NCBI GenBank assembly: GCA_002319875.1
Contig: DCFS01000169.1
Coordinates: 3,346-27,146, forward strand
Length of the DNA stretch: 23,801 nucleotides
Direction: 5' to 3'
From: Treponema sp. UBA1798
Lineage (GTDB): Bacteria > Spirochaetota > Spirochaetia > Treponematales > Treponemataceae
The notes under the pieces were generated by a model. It saw only the letters and a list, made by a program, of their open reading frames with translations, searched no databases and had not been told where the DNA came from. Positions 1-8,296 of the stretch are shown here, piece after piece; position 1 is the stretch's first letter, and each line of letters begins with the position of its first letter. Position numbers and translations under genes: made by a program.

Positions 1-572
1 CTGAGCAGTTCATCAGGATCAATATCAATGAGTCTGACTTTATCGGCCCTATCGAAAATATAATCGGGAACAGTTTCCCGTACGGTGACCCCGGTAATCC
101 GCTGCACTATATCGTTCAGACTTTCGATATGTTGAACATTCACCGTCGTATATACGTCAATCCCTGCGTTCAGCAATTCCTCCACATCCTGATACCGCTT
201 TTTGTTGCGTGACCCTTCCGCATTCGAATGGGCGAGTTCGTCGACAAGTATCACTGCAGGTTTACGCTTCAGTGCACCGTCGATATCGAATTCTTCAAGC
301 CGTATATTCCGGTACAGGAAAACCTTTACTGGAATCGCAGGGATTCCCTGTACCAGTGCCGCAGTTTCCGGCCGGGTATGCGGTTCGATGTAACCTGCAG
401 CGACATCCGTTTTCTGTTTGAGCAGTGCATGCGCTTCCTCAAGCATCGCATATGTTTTACCGACACCGGCGGCATATCCGAAAAATATTGTAAGTTTTCC
501 ACTGCCGGTTTCCCGTTCTGTTCCGACTTGCCCAAGAAGTTCGTCGGGATTGGGTCGTTCATTCATCTCCAT
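1..572 (-). CDS. kdpD: KdpD sensor kinase, N-terminal part (cut by window edge)
   Basis: Potassium-responsive sensor histidine kinase that with KdpE controls kdpFABC. About 190 codons are present; the rest (USP-like domain, membrane segments, kinase core) would lie left of the window. The visible part is the KdpD N-terminal cytoplasmic domain: a Walker A P-loop at residues 32-40 (GYAAGVGKT), a Walker B-like ILVDELAHSN stretch, and the TTVNVQHIESLND segment typical of this family. I chose ATG 572 because GGAGG at 579-583 sits 6 bases upstream; an in-frame ATG at 566 is worse spaced. The gene follows kdpC by 33 bases, so it is probably part of the kdp operon. KdpE is not visible and presumably comes next. 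Identity is strong from motif order and context; whether the whole protein is intact cannot be judged here. Confidence 0.95.
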   Translation of the reverse strand, partial: MEMNERPNPDELLGQVGTERETGSGKLTIFFGYAAGVGKTYAMLEEAHALLKQKTDVAAGYIEPHTRPETAALVQGIPAIPVKVFLYRNIRLEEFDIDGALKRKPAVILVDELAHSNAEGSRNKKRYQDVEELLNAGIDVYTTVNVQHIESLNDIVQRITGVTVRETVPDYIFDRADKVRLIDIDPDELL

Positions 573-605
573 TCGTTACCTCCAGTCCTCCGTTCCGGGG
601 CAATT

Positions 606-1166
606 TCAAAGATTCCCGTCCAGTGCAAGGTTTACTTCCAGAACATTTACTGCAGGTTCTCCGAAAACGCCGAGGAAGCGTCCGCTTGTATGTTTTCGGA
701 TTATCGTACGGACATCTGATTCATCGATTTCCCGTGTCCGTGCGATCCGCCTGACCTGGTATTCCGCTGCTGCCGGAGAAATATTCGGATCGACACCGCT
801 TCCCGACGCAGTTACCAGATCGGACGGGAGGGGTTCGTTGTTGGACGGATCGAATGCATGCCACCATGCAGTCCGCTGCCTGACCAGTTCCTGTTCCTTT
901 TTTCCTGACGGTGAAAGATTCGTCGTTCCGAACGGCCGGCCGATGAGGTACTCCGGCTTTGAAAACTGCTGGGCAATCAGTACGGAACCGTAATTCCGCT
1001 GTGTACCGTCGGCCTGCCGCACGGTCAGTATGCTGCCGTCAGCTTCCTTCTGAAACAGGAGCCGTGCAAGCCCTGTAACGGTACCGGTATACACGATGCC
1101 GCACAGAATACTGAATATCATAAGGATGACCAGTGCCTGCCACATGGTCCTTAATGTTGTTTTCAT
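606..1166 (-). CDS. kdpC: KdpC, accessory subunit of the K+-ATPase
   Basis: Single-span accessory subunit of the KdpFABC potassium pump, thought to help ATP binding by KdpB. The protein is 186 residues, normal for the family: a short cytoplasmic N-terminus, one transmembrane segment at about residues 9-30, then a periplasmic domain with the family's LIGRP stretch and ASGSGVDPNISPAAAEYQ block. A longer reading from TTG 1184 overlaps the end of kdpB, but ATG 1166 is preceded by AAGGAG at 1173-1178 with 6-base spacing, so I take ATG 1166. The gene begins 10 bases after the kdpB stop and ends 33 bases before kdpD, consistent with one transcript. Nothing unusual is seen. Confidence 0.96.
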   Translation of the reverse strand: MKTTLRTMWQALVILMIFSILCGIVYTGTVTGLARLLFQKEADGSILTVRQADGTQRNYGSVLIAQQFSKPEYLIGRPFGTTNLSPSGKKEQELVRQRTAWWHAFDPSNNEPLPSDLVTASGSGVDPNISPAAAEYQVRRIARTREIDESDVRTIIRKHTSGRFLGVFGEPAVNVLEVNLALDGNL

Positions 1167-1176
1167 GTCGTTCTCC

Positions 1177-3243
1177 TTAGACAAGCCCGCAGGCCGTCAG
1201 CAGCATGTCGAGCAGTTTTATCGCTATAAACGGAGCTGCCAGTCCGCCGAGTCCGTATATTCTCAGGTTCCGTTTCAGAAGATTTCCCGCCGATGTTTCC
1301 CTGTATTTAACGCCCTTTAATGCGAGCGGAATGAGTGCGACAATAATCAGCGCGTTGTAGATAATCGCGGAAAGAATAGCACTTTTGGTACCGGTCAATT
1401 TCATAAAATTGAGCGCAGCCAGACCGGGATAGATACTGAAAAAAAGTACCGGAATGATTGCAAAATATTTCGCAACATCGTTTGCGACACTGAACGTCGT
1501 CAGGGAACCGCGTGTCATAAGCAGCTGTTTTCCTATGCGTACAATATCGATCAGTTTTGTCGGATTTGAATCGAGGTCGACCATATTGCCTGCCTCTTTT
1601 GCAACCTGCGTTCCCGAATTCATGGCGACTGCGACGTCCGCCTGCGCAAGTGCCGGCGCATCGTTCGTCCCGTCTCCAGTCATCGCAACAAGATGTCCTT
1701 TTTCCTGATACGCTCTGATAAGTGAAAGTTTTTTTTCGGGCGTTGCTTCGGCAAGAAAATCGTCTACGCCGGCCTCTGCAGCAATCGCCGCCGCGGTTAC
1801 CGGATTGTCGCCTGTTATCATGATTGTTCTGATTCCCATTTTCCTGAGGTCTCCGAATCGTTCCTTTATACCATCCTTAACGATATCCTTCAGATAAATT
1901 ACCCCTAGCACATTTTTGTCTTCAGCAACTACAAGCGGCGTACCACCTGCTTCGGCAACCCGTCGTACAATTACGGAACATTCATCCGGCCATACACCGC
2001 CTTTTCCGGTGACGAAATTCCGGACTGCATCCGCCGCACCCTTACGTATCTGTACGCCGTTATAATCCGCTCCGCTCATCCTCGTTCCGGCGCTGAATGG
2101 TACGAACGTTACATGAAGGGAAGAAAGATCGCGGCCTCTGATGCCGAAACGTTTTTTTGCAAGTACAGTAATGCTTCTTCCCTCGGGCGTTTCATCTGCC
2201 AGAGAAGAAAGCTGAGCGTCACCGGCAAGTTCCCGTTCTGTTATTCCCTGCAGCGGAATAAATTCGCTTGCCTGCCGGTTGCCGAGGGTAATCGTTCCTG
2301 TTTTGTCCAGAAGAAGTATGTCGACGTCACCCGCAGCTTCGACAGCCCGACCGCTTGTTGCAAGCACATTCGTCCGGTTAAGCCTGCTCATACCGGCAAT
2401 GCCGATTGAAGACAACAGTGCTCCGATCGTCGTGGGAGCGAGGCATACCAGCAGTGCGACAATATTCGTCAGCGAGACGACAGAGCCGTATCCGGCCTGT
2501 TTACGGGCAAATTCGGTAAACGGCAGCAATGTTGTACAGACAACCAGAAAAATAATCGTGAGCGTTACCAGCAGAATCTGCAGTGCGATTTCGTTTGGTG
2601 TCTTTTTCCGGGAAGCTCCTTCGACCATTGCAATCATTTTATCAAAAAATGTACCTCCGGGTACGGCTGTTACCCTGATAATGAGCCAGTCGGAGACAAG
2701 ACGCGTTCCGCCTGTGACGCCGTTTCTGTCGCCGCCTGATTCTCTGATTACCGGTGCGGATTCGCCCGTAATTGCACTTTCGTCAACCGATGCGGCGCCT
2801 TCGATGACTTCTCCATCCATCGGAATACTATCTCCTGCTTTTACATATACAATATCTCCTTTTTTCAACGCAGACGAAAGAACTTCCTCATAGTTGTCCG
2901 GATGTGAAGCGGATTCAATTCTTTTTGCCGTTACGTTTTTCCGTGCCTTTCTGAGGCTGTCTGCCTGCGCGCGGCCGCGGCCTTCGGCTACAGCTTCGGC
3001 AAAATTAGCGAACAATACGGTGAACCAGAGGATTACCGCTATGATAAACGTATAAGAGCCGCTTCCGTTTTTAACCGTAAGCTCCTGAATTCCGAATACA
3101 GTTGTCAGTATAGCACCGGTATATACGACAAACATTACCGGATTCCGTATCTGAACGGCAGGGGAAAGTTTAAGGAACGACTGCAGTATGCAGTCAATCG
3201 CTGTGTTTTTTATGTTTTTTTCTTTTGCTATTCTGATTTTCAT
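1177..3243 (-). CDS. kdpB: KdpB, P-type ATPase catalytic subunit
   Basis: Catalytic P-type ATPase subunit that hydrolyses ATP to drive K+ uptake through KdpA. At 688 residues it matches the family (about 680). Motifs in order: TGES at 159-162 (actuator domain; its Ser is the inhibitory phosphorylation site known in E. coli), the phosphorylated Asp313 in DKTGTIT, ITGDN near 477-480, MTGDGTNDAP at 521-530, and Asp589 and Lys592 in the membrane segment ANDVAKYF, matching the coupling residues described for the E. coli pump. Several hydrophobic segments occur near residues 36-50, 63-82, 224-241, 256-282 and in the C-terminal third. An AGAGG-type ribosome site lies just before ATG 3243, and kdpA ends 10 bases upstream. 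All key residues are present, so an active pump is expected. Confidence 0.98.
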   Translation of the reverse strand: MKIRIAKEKNIKNTAIDCILQSFLKLSPAVQIRNPVMFVVYTGAILTTVFGIQELTVKNGSGSYTFIIAVILWFTVLFANFAEAVAEGRGRAQADSLRKARKNVTAKRIESASHPDNYEEVLSSALKKGDIVYVKAGDSIPMDGEVIEGAASVDESAITGESAPVIRESGGDRNGVTGGTRLVSDWLIIRVTAVPGGTFFDKMIAMVEGASRKKTPNEIALQILLVTLTIIFLVVCTTLLPFTEFARKQAGYGSVVSLTNIVALLVCLAPTTIGALLSSIGIAGMSRLNRTNVLATSGRAVEAAGDVDILLLDKTGTITLGNRQASEFIPLQGITERELAGDAQLSSLADETPEGRSITVLAKKRFGIRGRDLSSLHVTFVPFSAGTRMSGADYNGVQIRKGAADAVRNFVTGKGGVWPDECSVIVRRVAEAGGTPLVVAEDKNVLGVIYLKDIVKDGIKERFGDLRKMGIRTIMITGDNPVTAAAIAAEAGVDDFLAEATPEKKLSLIRAYQEKGHLVAMTGDGTNDAPALAQADVAVAMNSGTQVAKEAGNMVDLDSNPTKLIDIVRIGKQLLMTRGSLTTFSVANDVAKYFAIIPVLFFSIYPGLAALNFMKLTGTKSAILSAIIYNALIIVALIPLALKGVKYRETSAGNLLKRNLRIYGLGGLAAPFIAIKLLDMLLTACGLV

Positions 3244-3253
3244 ACAGTACCTC

Positions 3254-4942
3254 TTATTTCAACACTGAAAAATAGTCTGCAAGCGGACCGAGCGCCAGCG
3301 CCGGCAGGAATGACAGCGCACCGATTATCAGAACGACGGCAAGCAGCAGTCCGGTAAAACGAACGTTGTGCGTTGCAAGTGTTCCTTCTCCGGCCGCGAT
3401 CATTTTTTTTGCTGCTAAGTTCCCGGCCAGCAGAACAACAGCATACATAGGGATGAACCGTGAAAGAAGCATGATGATACCGCCGGTAACATTCGTAAAA
3501 ACAGTATCCGCTGCATACCCGGCGAACGCACTTCCGTTATTTGCCGCCATTGAAGAGAACGCATACAGTACTTCGGAAAATCCGTGTGCACCGGAATTCG
3601 TGAGCCATTTTGTAACGCCCGGCCTGGTAACGGCAGCTGCCGTACCGAGCAGCGTACAGAGCAGCGGCACAAGGATGACGAGGCAGACCATCCGCATATC
3701 AAACGGTTCTATTTTTTTGCCGAGATACTCCGGCGTGCGGCCTACCATAAGCCCTGCAATAAATACGGTCATAAGGACGAATGCGAGCATACCGTACAGC
3801 CCGCTCCCCGTACCGCCGAAGACGATTTCGCCCAGCTGCATCAGAAACAGCGGCATAAAACCTCCCAGAGGAGTGAGGCTGTCGTGCATACAGTTTACAG
3901 AACCGTTCGATGCGGCTGTCGTACATGCCGCCCACAGGGATGATGCACCTATACCATGGATAACTTCCTTGCCTTCCATGTTTCCAGACATAGCCACATC
4001 GCCGTACACAGGAGCAGTAAACAGCTCTGCCGCCGTAATGGCGGCAAGTGCAGCAATAAAAAGTATGAGCATAACAGCGTACACTGATCTGCTCTGCCGT
4101 TTGTCGTTTACCGCACAGCCGAAAGAAACACAGAGTCCGGCCGGAATCAGAAGAATAGAAACTGCTTCGAGCAGATTTGAAAACTGTGTCGGATTTTCAA
4201 GCGGAAATGCCGAATTGACACCGAAAAAACCGCCGCCGTTCGTACCTAACTGTTTAATCGCAATCTGACTGGCAGCCGGTCCGAGCGGGATCGTCTGTAC
4301 CGCACCTGTTTCCAACGTCAGTACAGGTCTGTACATACTCAGTGTCTGTACGACTCCCTGAGAGATAAGTAACACCGCAACAATTAAAGACAGCGGTATG
4401 AGAATATACAACGTGACCCGCGTCAGATCAACCCAGAAACTGCCGATTGTCTGTTTCTGTTTCAGAACAAGTCCACGCAACAAAGCAAAGAGCACTGCAA
4501 TGCCGGTAGCTGCGGACATAAAGTTCTGTACAGTCAGACCAAGGCTTTGCGTGAAGTACGAGAGTGTCGTCTCGCCTGAATATGCCTGCCAGTTCGTATT
4601 AGACACAAAACTTGCTGCGGTATTGAATGCAAGATCCCAACTTGTTCCTGAAATTTTTTCCGGATTGAACGGAAGGTGCCCCTGCAGCATCTGAATCAGC
4701 CATAGAAAAATCAGTCCCACCGTACTGAACGTCAGTACGGCACCTCCATACTGTGCAGCGGTCATTTCCCTGTTTTTGTCAGTCCCTGATGTACGGTATA
4801 TACATTCTTCTATCGGTAGCAGGATTCTGCTTAAAAAAAAGCGTCTACATGACATGACACGGTACATATACCATCCCAGCGGTATCGACAGTGCGATAAT
4901 AAGTACAATATAAAGTACATCCTGCAATACAATTAATTTCAT
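3254..4942 (-). CDS. kdpA: KdpA, K+-channel-like subunit
   Basis: Potassium-translocating subunit, related to K+ channels, carrying four pore loops. Length is 562 residues (E. coli about 557). The four selectivity-filter-like loops are visible: SNTN at 114-117, TNGG at 234-237, SNGS at 345-348 and NNGS at 468-471, separated by strongly hydrophobic helices. The start ATG 4942 has AAAGGAG at 4950-4956 with 7-base spacing, and its ATGA overlaps the stop of kdpF, a translational-coupling arrangement. The stop lies 10 bases before kdpB. No damage or odd composition is seen. Expression is presumably controlled with the rest of kdp by KdpD/KdpE, inferred from known kdp systems. Confidence 0.98.
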   Translation of the reverse strand: MKLIVLQDVLYIVLIIALSIPLGWYMYRVMSCRRFFLSRILLPIEECIYRTSGTDKNREMTAAQYGGAVLTFSTVGLIFLWLIQMLQGHLPFNPEKISGTSWDLAFNTAASFVSNTNWQAYSGETTLSYFTQSLGLTVQNFMSAATGIAVLFALLRGLVLKQKQTIGSFWVDLTRVTLYILIPLSLIVAVLLISQGVVQTLSMYRPVLTLETGAVQTIPLGPAASQIAIKQLGTNGGGFFGVNSAFPLENPTQFSNLLEAVSILLIPAGLCVSFGCAVNDKRQSRSVYAVMLILFIAALAAITAAELFTAPVYGDVAMSGNMEGKEVIHGIGASSLWAACTTAASNGSVNCMHDSLTPLGGFMPLFLMQLGEIVFGGTGSGLYGMLAFVLMTVFIAGLMVGRTPEYLGKKIEPFDMRMVCLVILVPLLCTLLGTAAAVTRPGVTKWLTNSGAHGFSEVLYAFSSMAANNGSAFAGYAADTVFTNVTGGIIMLLSRFIPMYAVVLLAGNLAAKKMIAAGEGTLATHNVRFTGLLLAVVLIIGALSFLPALALGPLADYFSVLK

Positions 4943-5028
4943 AATGAATCTCCTTTGAATAGTACATAAAGCAGATAGACTGCCAGAGCCGCAGCCGTTA
5001 TCCCTGCAATCAACAGCATAAAATCCAT
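4939..5028 (-). CDS. kdpF: KdpF, small membrane subunit (29 residues)
   Basis: Tiny hydrophobic peptide that stabilises the KdpFABC complex in the inner membrane. The reading frame ATG 5028 to TGA 4939 encodes 29 residues beginning MDFMLLIAGITAAALAVYLL; almost the whole length is one transmembrane helix, followed by a short polar tail FKGDSL. GGAGG at 5036-5040, part of AGGAGG, precedes the start by 7 bases, one of the best ribosome sites in the window. The stop overlaps the kdpA start (ATGA). Size, topology and position directly before kdpA match KdpF of other bacteria. It is below the length cutoff of many gene finders. Confidence 0.93.
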   Translation of the reverse strand: MDFMLLIAGITAAALAVYLLYVLFKGDSL

Positions 5029-5097
5029 TAAAAATCCTCCTGTGAAAATTCTGTAACGGTATTGTAAAGAAGTGGAACAGGCCATAATTTTCTGTTT

Positions 5098-5475
5098 TTA
5101 TTTTTTTACAACGCTTCCAATATGTTTTTCGTCATAAACGATTTTATATGCAGCTTCTTCATACTCTCTTTTTTCAGGAGTATCTCCGTAATCTATCCCG
5201 TGATTACGGACGAACGAAGTAACCCTGTCGAGATTTTTGAGTGCAGGTGCATATGAACCGTCAAAAATATATGCTGCCAGATAGTACCGGCGTGCATTTT
5301 CTCTTTCACCGCGGATTTCTGCAAGAATGCCGGACAAATTCAGCATACACGCTGACAGTGGTTCCTGAGAGAAAAGAATTTTCAAATTTCTGTCCGCTTC
5401 TATCAAATCCCCTTCCTTGAGTGCATTTGTTACCGTAGCGATCAGAACTTCTGCATCTGAAGATTTTTTGTACAT
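5098..5475 (-). CDS. Small TPR-like protein of unknown function
   Basis: I do not recognise a named family. The product is 125 residues, soluble, without signal peptide or membrane segment. Residues about 10-80 look like two or three helix-turn-helix units of the tetratricopeptide type (LKEGDLIEADRNLKILF, then an ENARRYYLAAYIFD unit, then YAPALKNLDR), which would make it a protein-binding scaffold. The C-terminal 40 residues are charged and end in KK. GGAGG stands 7 bases before ATG 5475. The stop is 69 bases before kdpF with no clear terminator between, so read-through into kdp is possible. A link to potassium control is only suggested by position. A possible weak promoter lies at 5543-5571. 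Confidence 0.8.
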   Translation of the reverse strand: MYKKSSDAEVLIATVTNALKEGDLIEADRNLKILFSQEPLSACMLNLSGILAEIRGERENARRYYLAAYIFDGSYAPALKNLDRVTSFVRNHGIDYGDTPEKREYEEAAYKIVYDEKHIGSVVKK

Positions 5476-5542
5476 TTTTCTACCTCCATATGCAGCAGTA
5501 TATGGCGGATTGATATAAAGAAGGTGTTAATAATCGGTGGTG

Positions 5543-5571
5543 AGTATAAATTTTATATATATGAGTTTACA
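5543..5571 (-). promoter_or_regulatory. Weak candidate promoter before the TPR-like gene
   Basis: Reading the minus strand, TGTAAA (5571-5566) is followed after 17 bases by TATACT (5548-5543), in AT-rich DNA. The -10 element is good (5 of 6) and the -35 element is poor (3 of 6). Initiation would fall near 5536, leaving a leader of about 60 bases before ATG 5475. If real, it would start downstream of the structured stretch, so that stretch would not be in this transcript. Confidence 0.3.
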
Positions 5572-5572
5572 C

Positions 5573-5702
5573 AAAAAAAGAAACATCCGCGTAAGCAGCA
5601 GAGAAGTAAGCCTCAAATCCTCCCCCACCAGGTTGATCTTACTCGGGAGTAAGGTTCCTGGGCAGTAAAGTATCCCATTGGGCATCAGAGTGGATGAGGG
5701 GG
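5573..5702 (-). ncRNA. Possible structured RNA or leader with alternative pairing
   Basis: On the minus strand CTTACT (5653-5648), a CCCG loop and AGTAAG (5643-5638) form a tight hairpin, enclosed by CCAGG/CCTGG (5628-5632 with 5657-5661) across small internal loops. A second CTTACT at 5610-5605 can pair with the same AGTAAG, so two folds exclude each other. Five C-G pairs can form between 5622-5626 and 5698-5702. A run of seven U follows at 5579-5573. This resembles an attenuator or a small RNA ahead of the TPR-like gene, but I match it to no known RNA family. The fold is read by eye only. Confidence 0.35.
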
Positions 5703-5842
5703 TATCTGAGTAAATCCTGAAGACGAAAACTAACCGGATAATGATGAATATACCGGGCCACTTTCAAAACTCGTCCGGCTTTTGAGGACACTTCATCCGT
5801 CACGATTTGAACATTGCCTTTTATGACACTATCGGAAAATAT

Positions 5843-6532
5843 TCATAAAAGGTGTTCGCCGGCAACAAAGTCTTCATATGCCTTCTGTGACACCTGTATT
5901 TTGCGGTTTAAGATTCTGATAAATCCGTCACTGCATAACTCATTAATAAGTTTACTGGTTGTTACACGGGCACTGCCGACAATGGTACTGATCTCGTACT
6001 GTGTATAATGCGTAAAAAGATTGTACCAGTTCCCTTCTTCACAGGATTTTGTATCAACGGTAGAACAGAGCAGCTGCATGATACGCTGCTTGCATGGACT
6101 GAAGACAAGATGTTCGATTTCATGCCGCAGGATAAGCATTTTTCTGGACATACAGTTCATGATAGCGGATCTGAACAACACATTCTCATTAAACAGACGG
6201 GTGTACACCGGAAACGGCAGTTTCCACAACACGGACGATTCCATTGTTTCCGATATCAACCCCGTAGGTTCATGCAGAAAGAGCGGCGTCTCACCAAAAA
6301 ACCAGCGGGCACTAAGGGTATACAAGATTTTTTCTGCACCGTCTTCACCCAGAATATAATGCTTAGTTCTGCCACGGAATACATAGTAGACACCGTCCAG
6401 AGAATCTCCTAACTCCAGAAATCTCGTTTTTGGCCGGAAGGACTGTATTTTGCAATACGGCTGAATGAGAGTCTCAAGCCGTATATCCTTTGGCATCGGA
6501 ACGGTATAACTGGAATTAAGGAAATGTTGCAT
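5843..6532 (-). CDS. Crp/Fnr-family transcription regulator
   Basis: Transcription factor with an N-terminal cyclic-nucleotide-binding-type beta-roll domain (about residues 28-130, with FLELGDSLDGVYYVFRG and the glycine-containing WFFGETPLF turn) and a C-terminal winged helix-turn-helix (about 160-215: THYTQYEISTIVGSARVTTS then KLINELCSDGFI). The 229-residue length is normal. There is no Fnr-type cysteine cluster at the N-terminus; the cysteines seen are scattered, so an iron-sulphur sensor is unlikely. The effector is unknown. GGGAGGG lies just before ATG 6532 and the gene starts 21 bases after the asnB stop, so the two are probably co-transcribed. It may control asnB and itself, perhaps through the ATGCAT sites at 8371-8408; that is inference. 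The reading frame stays open for 67 codons beyond its TGA. Confidence 0.88.
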   Translation of the reverse strand: MQHFLNSSYTVPMPKDIRLETLIQPYCKIQSFRPKTRFLELGDSLDGVYYVFRGRTKHYILGEDGAEKILYTLSARWFFGETPLFLHEPTGLISETMESSVLWKLPFPVYTRLFNENVLFRSAIMNCMSRKMLILRHEIEHLVFSPCKQRIMQLLCSTVDTKSCEEGNWYNLFTHYTQYEISTIVGSARVTTSKLINELCSDGFIRILNRKIQVSQKAYEDFVAGEHLL

Positions 6533-6553
6533 GCTGCCCTCCCGGGACTGCAG

Positions 6554-8266
6554 CTATGATTTATAGGCATCCTCATGTACGCCGAGTACGGCACGCCCGC
6601 TCGGCTCATTCATATTCTTAAAAGCCGCATCCCATTCCAGCGCTTTTGCCGTAGAACAGGCAACGCTTGCTTCATGAGGGACAGTCATCGCGGCTGTAGC
6701 GGACGGGAAGAAACGTGCAAAAATTGCCCGGTAATAATATTCTTCCTTCGTTGAAGGAGTATTTTCAGGGAACCGCTTTGCCCGCGCTGCAAACTGGGCA
6801 TCGGAAACCTTCTGTTCCGTTACTTTTTTCAGTGTATCAATCCAGTTATAACCGACGCCGTCGCTGAACTGTTCTTTCTGCCGCCAGACGATTTCCTTCG
6901 GAAGATACGCTTCAAAAGCCTTGCGGAGTATCCATTTTTCCATGCGCTGCTGTCCGCCAGGCTGCATGACAATCGACATTTTATCTTTAGGATTAATCCG
7001 CATGGCAACATCGATGAACTGTTTGTCGAGGAACGGAACACGGCCTTCCACACCCCATGCCATAAGCGATTTATTCGCACGCAGGCAGTCGTACAGATGC
7101 AGCTTGCTTATCTTACGGACAAGCTCTTCATGAAATTCCTTCGCATTCGGAGCTTTATGAAAATAAAGGTACCCGCCGAAAAGTTCATCGCTTCCCTCTC
7201 CGCTCAGGACCATTTTAATACCCATCGATTTTATAACCCGGGCGAGCAGAAACATCGGTGTGGAGGCCCGTACGGTCGTAATATCGTACGTTTCAATATG
7301 ATAGATAACGTCCGGCAGAATATCAAGAGCTTCCTGTACGGTAAAATGGACTTCATGATGAACGGTCCCTATGTATTCGGCAGCCTTTTTTGCAGCAATC
7401 AGATCAGGAGAACCTTCAAGTCCTACAGCAAAACTGTGAAGACGCGGCCACCAGGCTTCCTGTGTACCATCAGTTTCAATACGTTTTTTTGCAAACTTCT
7501 GCGTAATGGCGGCTATTACCGACGAATCAAGCCCTCCTGAAAGCAGAACCCCATATGGTACATCACTCATCAGCTGCCTTTTTACCGCCTGCTCGAGAGC
7601 TTCACGTAATGCGGAAATATCCGACTCATTCTCCTTCACCGCGTCATAGCTTTCCCAGTCCCGGTGATACCACCGTACGGGAGCCTTGTCTTTACTGTAA
7701 AAGTAACTGCCGTTCGGGAATTCTTCTATAGTACAGCAGACTCCTTCAAGAGCCTTAAGTTCACTTGCGACATAATACCGTCCGTCAGGATCCCAGCCCT
7801 GATACAGGGGCACGATTCCTATCGGATCGCGGCCAATAAGGTACGCGTCCTTTGCCTTGTCATAGAGTGCAAACGCATAATCGCCGCACAAATCTTCAAA
7901 AAACCCGACACCCTTTTCCTGGTACAGCGGTAAAATTACTTCGCAGTCGGACTGCGTCTTGAAATTATATTTTCCTTCGAAACGTTTTCTGATATCTTTA
8001 TGATTATATATCTCACCGTTTACTGCAAGGATGACATTACCGTCAGTACTTACCAGCGGCTGCTTGCCTGAAAGGGGATCGACAATGGCAAGCCGCTCAT
8101 GACTGAGAATAGCATTATCCGCAGTATATACACCGGACCAGTCAGGACCACGATGACGGATTTTCCGTGACATTTCTATGACCTGCTCCCGCAGCTGCTC
8201 TTTCAATCCTTCCTCAATCGGAACAGAACCGCTGTTCAGATCAAAAGCCCCGACGAAACCGCACAT
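6554..8266 (-). CDS. asnB: Asparagine synthetase B (glutamine-hydrolysing)
   Basis: Makes asparagine from aspartate, ATP and glutamine. The 570-residue protein has the class II glutamine amidotransferase domain at the N-terminus, with catalytic Cys2 exposed after Met removal (MCGF), RHRGPDWSG at 38-45 and NGEIYNH at 83-89, followed by the synthetase domain with the ATP-pyrophosphatase P-loop SGGLDSS at 243-249. It tracks the E. coli enzyme closely in order and spacing, including SGEGSDE, RVPFLDK and a C-terminal GVHEDAYK segment. A frame extension to TTG 8281 would add five residues before Cys2 and block the catalytic N-terminus, so ATG 8266 is right; GGAGG at 8273-8277 is spaced 6 bases from it. 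It has its own strong-looking promoter and is followed by the Crp-type gene. Confidence 0.97.
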   Translation of the reverse strand: MCGFVGAFDLNSGSVPIEEGLKEQLREQVIEMSRKIRHRGPDWSGVYTADNAILSHERLAIVDPLSGKQPLVSTDGNVILAVNGEIYNHKDIRKRFEGKYNFKTQSDCEVILPLYQEKGVGFFEDLCGDYAFALYDKAKDAYLIGRDPIGIVPLYQGWDPDGRYYVASELKALEGVCCTIEEFPNGSYFYSKDKAPVRWYHRDWESYDAVKENESDISALREALEQAVKRQLMSDVPYGVLLSGGLDSSVIAAITQKFAKKRIETDGTQEAWWPRLHSFAVGLEGSPDLIAAKKAAEYIGTVHHEVHFTVQEALDILPDVIYHIETYDITTVRASTPMFLLARVIKSMGIKMVLSGEGSDELFGGYLYFHKAPNAKEFHEELVRKISKLHLYDCLRANKSLMAWGVEGRVPFLDKQFIDVAMRINPKDKMSIVMQPGGQQRMEKWILRKAFEAYLPKEIVWRQKEQFSDGVGYNWIDTLKKVTEQKVSDAQFAARAKRFPENTPSTKEEYYYRAIFARFFPSATAAMTVPHEASVACSTAKALEWDAAFKNMNEPSGRAVLGVHEDAYKS

Positions 8267-8296
8267 AATACCCCTCCACAAAACAGGACTGTTTAT

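Larger units (their letters stand above)
5476..5842. other. 367-base intergenic stretch without a recognisable gene
   Basis: This is the only gap above 300 bases. From the Crp-type gene's stop leftwards it holds: an in-frame stop-to-stop open stretch (5639-5842, 67 codons, no start codon), a compound hairpin at 5628-5661, a further copy of the hairpin arm at 5605-5610, G and C runs that can pair (5622-5626 with 5698-5702), a T7 run on the minus strand at 5573-5579, an AT-rich block around 5545-5565 and the ribosome site of the TPR-like gene. I see no tRNA, no SRP, RNase P or tmRNA signature, and no insertion-sequence ends. Confidence 0.7.

Noticed and set aside
3366..4268. A 300-codon open frame on the plus strand inside kdpA.
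   Set aside because: It is antisense to a clearly conserved gene, has no ribosome site or family pattern, and is the expected shadow of a long hydrophobic coding region. Other plus-strand open frames were dropped for the same reason.
5061..5066. A TACAAT -10-like element (minus strand) upstream of kdpF.
   Set aside because: Well placed for a short leader, but no acceptable -35 element is found at 16-18 bases. Kdp promoters are often activator-dependent, so it may be real, but sequence alone does not support it.
5476..5842. A cyclic di-AMP (ydaO-type) riboswitch ahead of the kdp region, or an SRP, RNase P or tmRNA gene.
   Set aside because: I looked for the conserved sequence blocks of these RNAs and found none. 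Only the generic hairpins described remain.
5476..5842. A decayed insertion sequence.
   Set aside because: No terminal inverted repeats, no target duplication and no recognisable transposase motif in any frame; the open stretch at 5639-5842 alone is insufficient.
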